Assembly: GCA_900313405.1 (NCBI GenBank)
Contig: OMQY01000223.1
Location: forward strand, 1-14,098
Length of the DNA stretch: 14,098 bases
Source of the DNA: an uncultured Eubacteriales bacterium
Lineage (GTDB): Bacteria; Bacillota_A; Clostridia; Saccharofermentanales; Saccharofermentanaceae
Direction: 5' to 3'
This document shows positions 12,465 to 14,098 of this stretch, piece after piece. How positions within the stretch are numbered: the stretch's first letter is position 1; each line of letters begins with the position of its first letter. A model generated the notes under the pieces. It saw nothing but the letters and a program-made list of their open reading frames with translations, had not been told where the DNA came from and did not search any database. The translations under genes were made by a program, and so were the position numbers.

Positions 12465-14098
12465 ATGACGAATGTGTATCAGAGAAGAGGCTTCCGCGCC
12501 ATTGCGGTTCTTTTTGCTGTTTGCCTGGTTATGGTCGGGCTCACTTTCTTATTACCTGACAGAGATGTATATGCTGATAACACTGTCGGTATCAGAGTTT
12601 CCGTCTGGACGGATACCAGCGGACAGTTGAGCGGATCGACATCATCTTTCGCTGAGGGTGCATATGCTTCAGCGGGTTTTACCATCTTCCTTGACAGACC
12701 TGTTCACGTAGATTCATCATGGGGCGTAACACTTATTGAAGGCAATGATACAGCCACTCTCAAAGTAAGTATCAACGAGGGATACGGCGGTAACTTCAAC
12801 ACCAACTGGGGATTGAACATCTCCGGTACCGGACTCACCGGATTAACCTGTTATTCGATCTCATCCTATACATGCACCCCGACCCCTACAACGCCTCCTA
12901 CGGACACACCTACACCTACCCCTGTACCTGCGACGGCGACGCCTACACCTGTTCCCGCGACGGCAACACCTACCCCTAAGCCTGCAACGGCAACACCTAC
13001 ACCCAAGCCGAATGCAACTAACACCCCCAAGCCTACGGCAACGAATACACCTAAGCCTACGGCTACACCGATCCCTGCAGAGGATACACCTACACCCGTA
13101 CCTGCTACGGCCACGCCTGTGCCTGCAGAGACAGATCCCGTAGTTGTTGTTCAGACAGAAGAGGCTACGCCGACTCCTACTAACACGCCTACTCCGACCC
13201 CCGAGGTCTCTGAGACCCCTACGCCTACACCTACCGTTGTTGTAGTAGCTCCCGTCATCCAGGAGAGCCAGCCTGATGAGACGGAACCTGAAGAGACGGA
13301 GACTGCCACAGATACACCTACCCCTACTGTTAAGGTTGCAGTAGCGGCTACTACTTCTTCCAAGAAGAGCAACAATTTCCCGTGGTGGATCATTGCTGTT
13401 GCCCTTATCCTGTTACTCGCCGGCGGAAGATATAAGTATCTCCGCGACCGTAAGGGATTCCCGCGTAAGGATGCCGTGATAGATATCATCCCCGGCGGTA
13501 TCGTCCGTAAGGTAACCGGAATGAGACCTTATTCACCGACACCTACCGTTGCAGCCGGTGCAGCAGCACCCAAGGTAGTCAACGGATATCTCCAGACATC
13601 AAATACAAGGTCGATAAGACCCATGTATTCCAATACACCGGCCGCAAGAGCGGCGGAAGCAAAGGCTATGGCCGCCCCCGAGGCAGCACCTGCGCCTGCA
13701 CTTAAGGCTCCCATCAAGAGACCTGCAAGTGCATCGGTCAATCACGCTGCCGCAGCAGCCGCAGCCAAGGCAGAGACTGCCGATAAGGCAGCGGCAGCAA
13801 CAGCGGCATCCGCCACACCGGCCCCCGGCCTTAAGCCGCCGATCAAGAGACCTGCGAGCGCATCTGTCAATCATGCTGCCGCAGCGGCAGCAGCCAAGAC
13901 GGAACCTGCTGCAAAGACAGCACATGTTGCTCCTGCAGCGGCCGGAGCAGCAGTAGCGGCTGCTGCTACGACAGCAGCTGCATCGAAGCCTGCGCCTAAG
14001 ACCGAGCAGAAGCCTCCGCTTCAGCAGAGAGCTCCCATCAAGCGTCCGGCCCAGTATTCGTCTAACAGAAGCGCGGCTATCGAAGCTGAGAAAAAGGC
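12465..14098 (+). CDS. Surface protein: Trp-rich module, Thr-Pro stalk, membrane helix, Ala-rich tail (partial, 3' end outside window)
   Basis: The frame is open from the ATG at 12465 to the window edge: 544 residues seen, no stop. Upstream the frame is closed by TAA at 12444. CGGGGG at 12447-12452 is 12 bases from this ATG but six from an in-frame TTG at 12459, so the start could be two codons earlier. Order: signal peptide 1-37 (hydrophobic 11-30, likely cut after VYA); a beta-rich module about 38-135 with W48, W86 and W115; a Thr/Pro stalk about 137-260 and 281-290, including 9-residue repeats [VK]PATATPTP; an acidic patch DETEPEETET (271-280); one membrane helix about 305-321 (PWWIIAVALILLLAGG); a basic juxtamembrane segment; and a tail very rich in Ala, Pro and Lys with PIKRPA repeats. 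The positive residues after the helix put the tail in the cytoplasm. The N-terminal module resembles that of the upstream GH5 enzyme, so glycan binding is a reasonable inference. I do not recognise the whole protein. Confidence 0.85.
   Translation, partial: MTNVYQRRGFRAIAVLFAVCLVMVGLTFLLPDRDVYADNTVGIRVSVWTDTSGQLSGSTSSFAEGAYASAGFTIFLDRPVHVDSSWGVTLIEGNDTATLKVSINEGYGGNFNTNWGLNISGTGLTGLTCYSISSYTCTPTPTTPPTDTPTPTPVPATATPTPVPATATPTPKPATATPTPKPNATNTPKPTATNTPKPTATPIPAEDTPTPVPATATPVPAETDPVVVVQTEEATPTPTNTPTPTPEVSETPTPTPTVVVVAPVIQESQPDETEPEETETATDTPTPTVKVAVAATTSSKKSNNFPWWIIAVALILLLAGGRYKYLRDRKGFPRKDAVIDIIPGGIVRKVTGMRPYSPTPTVAAGAAAPKVVNGYLQTSNTRSIRPMYSNTPAARAAEAKAMAAPEAAPAPALKAPIKRPASASVNHAAAAAAAKAETADKAAAATAASATPAPGLKPPIKRPASASVNHAAAAAAAKTEPAAKTAHVAPAAAGAAVAAAATTAAASKPAPKTEQKPPLQQRAPIKRPAQYSSNRSAAIEAEKK
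12873..13244 (+). repeat. Thr-Pro stalk repeat region within the surface-protein gene
   Basis: Codons 137-260 are dominated by ACN and CCN (Thr, Pro). Three near-identical 27-base units encode VPATATPTP, VPATATPTP and KPATATPTP (12924-13004), followed by 8-residue units KPNATNTP, KPTATNTP and KPTATPIP. The region is low-complexity and could change length by slippage or recombination. In the protein it would be an extended, possibly glycosylated stalk. Confidence 0.85.
13701..13898 (+). repeat. Two copies of a 23-codon repeat in the cytoplasmic tail, 129 bases apart
   Basis: Codons 413-435 (13701-13769) and 456-478 (13830-13898) encode the same 23 residues with one difference: LK[A/P], then PIKRPASASVNH, seven Ala and Lys. 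The start-to-start period is 129 bases (43 codons). Many codons differ silently (for example AGT versus AGC Ser, CAC versus CAT His). The protein repeat is therefore older than a recent DNA duplication or is held by selection. A third partial copy, APIKRPA, is at codons 523-529 (14031-14051). Confidence 0.9.

Noticed and set aside
12924..13004. Repeats that could be taken for a CRISPR-like or satellite array
   Set aside because: Units are contiguous with no spacers, keep the reading frame, and encode a Thr-Pro stalk.
12866..13489. Minus-strand Val/Gly-rich frames (12866-13114 and 13151-13489) opposite the Thr-Pro stalk
   Set aside because: Their VGVGV sequence is simply the reverse of ACC/CCT-type repeats coding Thr-Pro on the plus strand.

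Overview
The window looks like a chromosomal segment of a Bacillota (Clostridia-like) bacterium, probably an anaerobic plant-fibre degrader. This rests on strong AGGAGG-type ribosome binding sites, TATAAT or extended -10 promoters, a Clostridia-style EF-G-like paralogue, a BaiN/HI0933-family flavoprotein, and a cell-surface cellulase beside a Thr-Pro-stalked surface protein. The exact genus cannot be read from the sequence. All genes use the standard code. I see no rRNA, tRNA, CRISPR array, insertion sequence or phage gene.

Layout. (1) 1-1903: a single-gene unit with extended -10 promoter and strong terminator, encoding a zinc-ribbon / very long coiled-coil / DUF4177-like protein. (2) 1937-4425: an EF-G-like GTPase (EF-G2 type) followed closely by a 72-residue two-helix membrane protein, ending at a 13-bp-stem hairpin shared with the convergent gene. 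(3) 4460-6814, minus strand: a large polytopic membrane protein with the look of a GT-C-type glycosyltransferase. (4) 6970-12047, plus strand: a likely operon of D-Ala-D-Ala ligase, BaiN-type flavoprotein, dCMP deaminase and a secreted, membrane-anchored GH5 glycosidase. (5) 11984-12464: about 480 bases without a confident gene, holding a bidirectional hairpin, a possible 30-codon ORF and a well-formed promoter with inverted repeats. (6) 12465 to the window end: a partial gene, still open at the edge, for a protein with signal peptide, Trp-rich beta module, Thr-Pro stalk, one membrane helix and an Ala-rich repetitive cytoplasmic tail.

How the genes work together. Most of the window is housekeeping: peptidoglycan precursor synthesis, dUMP supply and translation-factor-like functions. 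The distinctive part is the right end. Two adjacent genes, the GH5 enzyme and the stalk protein, share what looks like the same N-terminal module (three Trp at similar spacing, two of them in W-G motifs that align). Both are tethered by a single C-terminal-side membrane helix rather than by a dockerin or an LPxTG sortase signal. My inference is a membrane-tethered polysaccharide-binding and -hydrolysing pair, whose cytoplasmic tails may couple it to something inside the cell. That is the best candidate here for an undescribed system.
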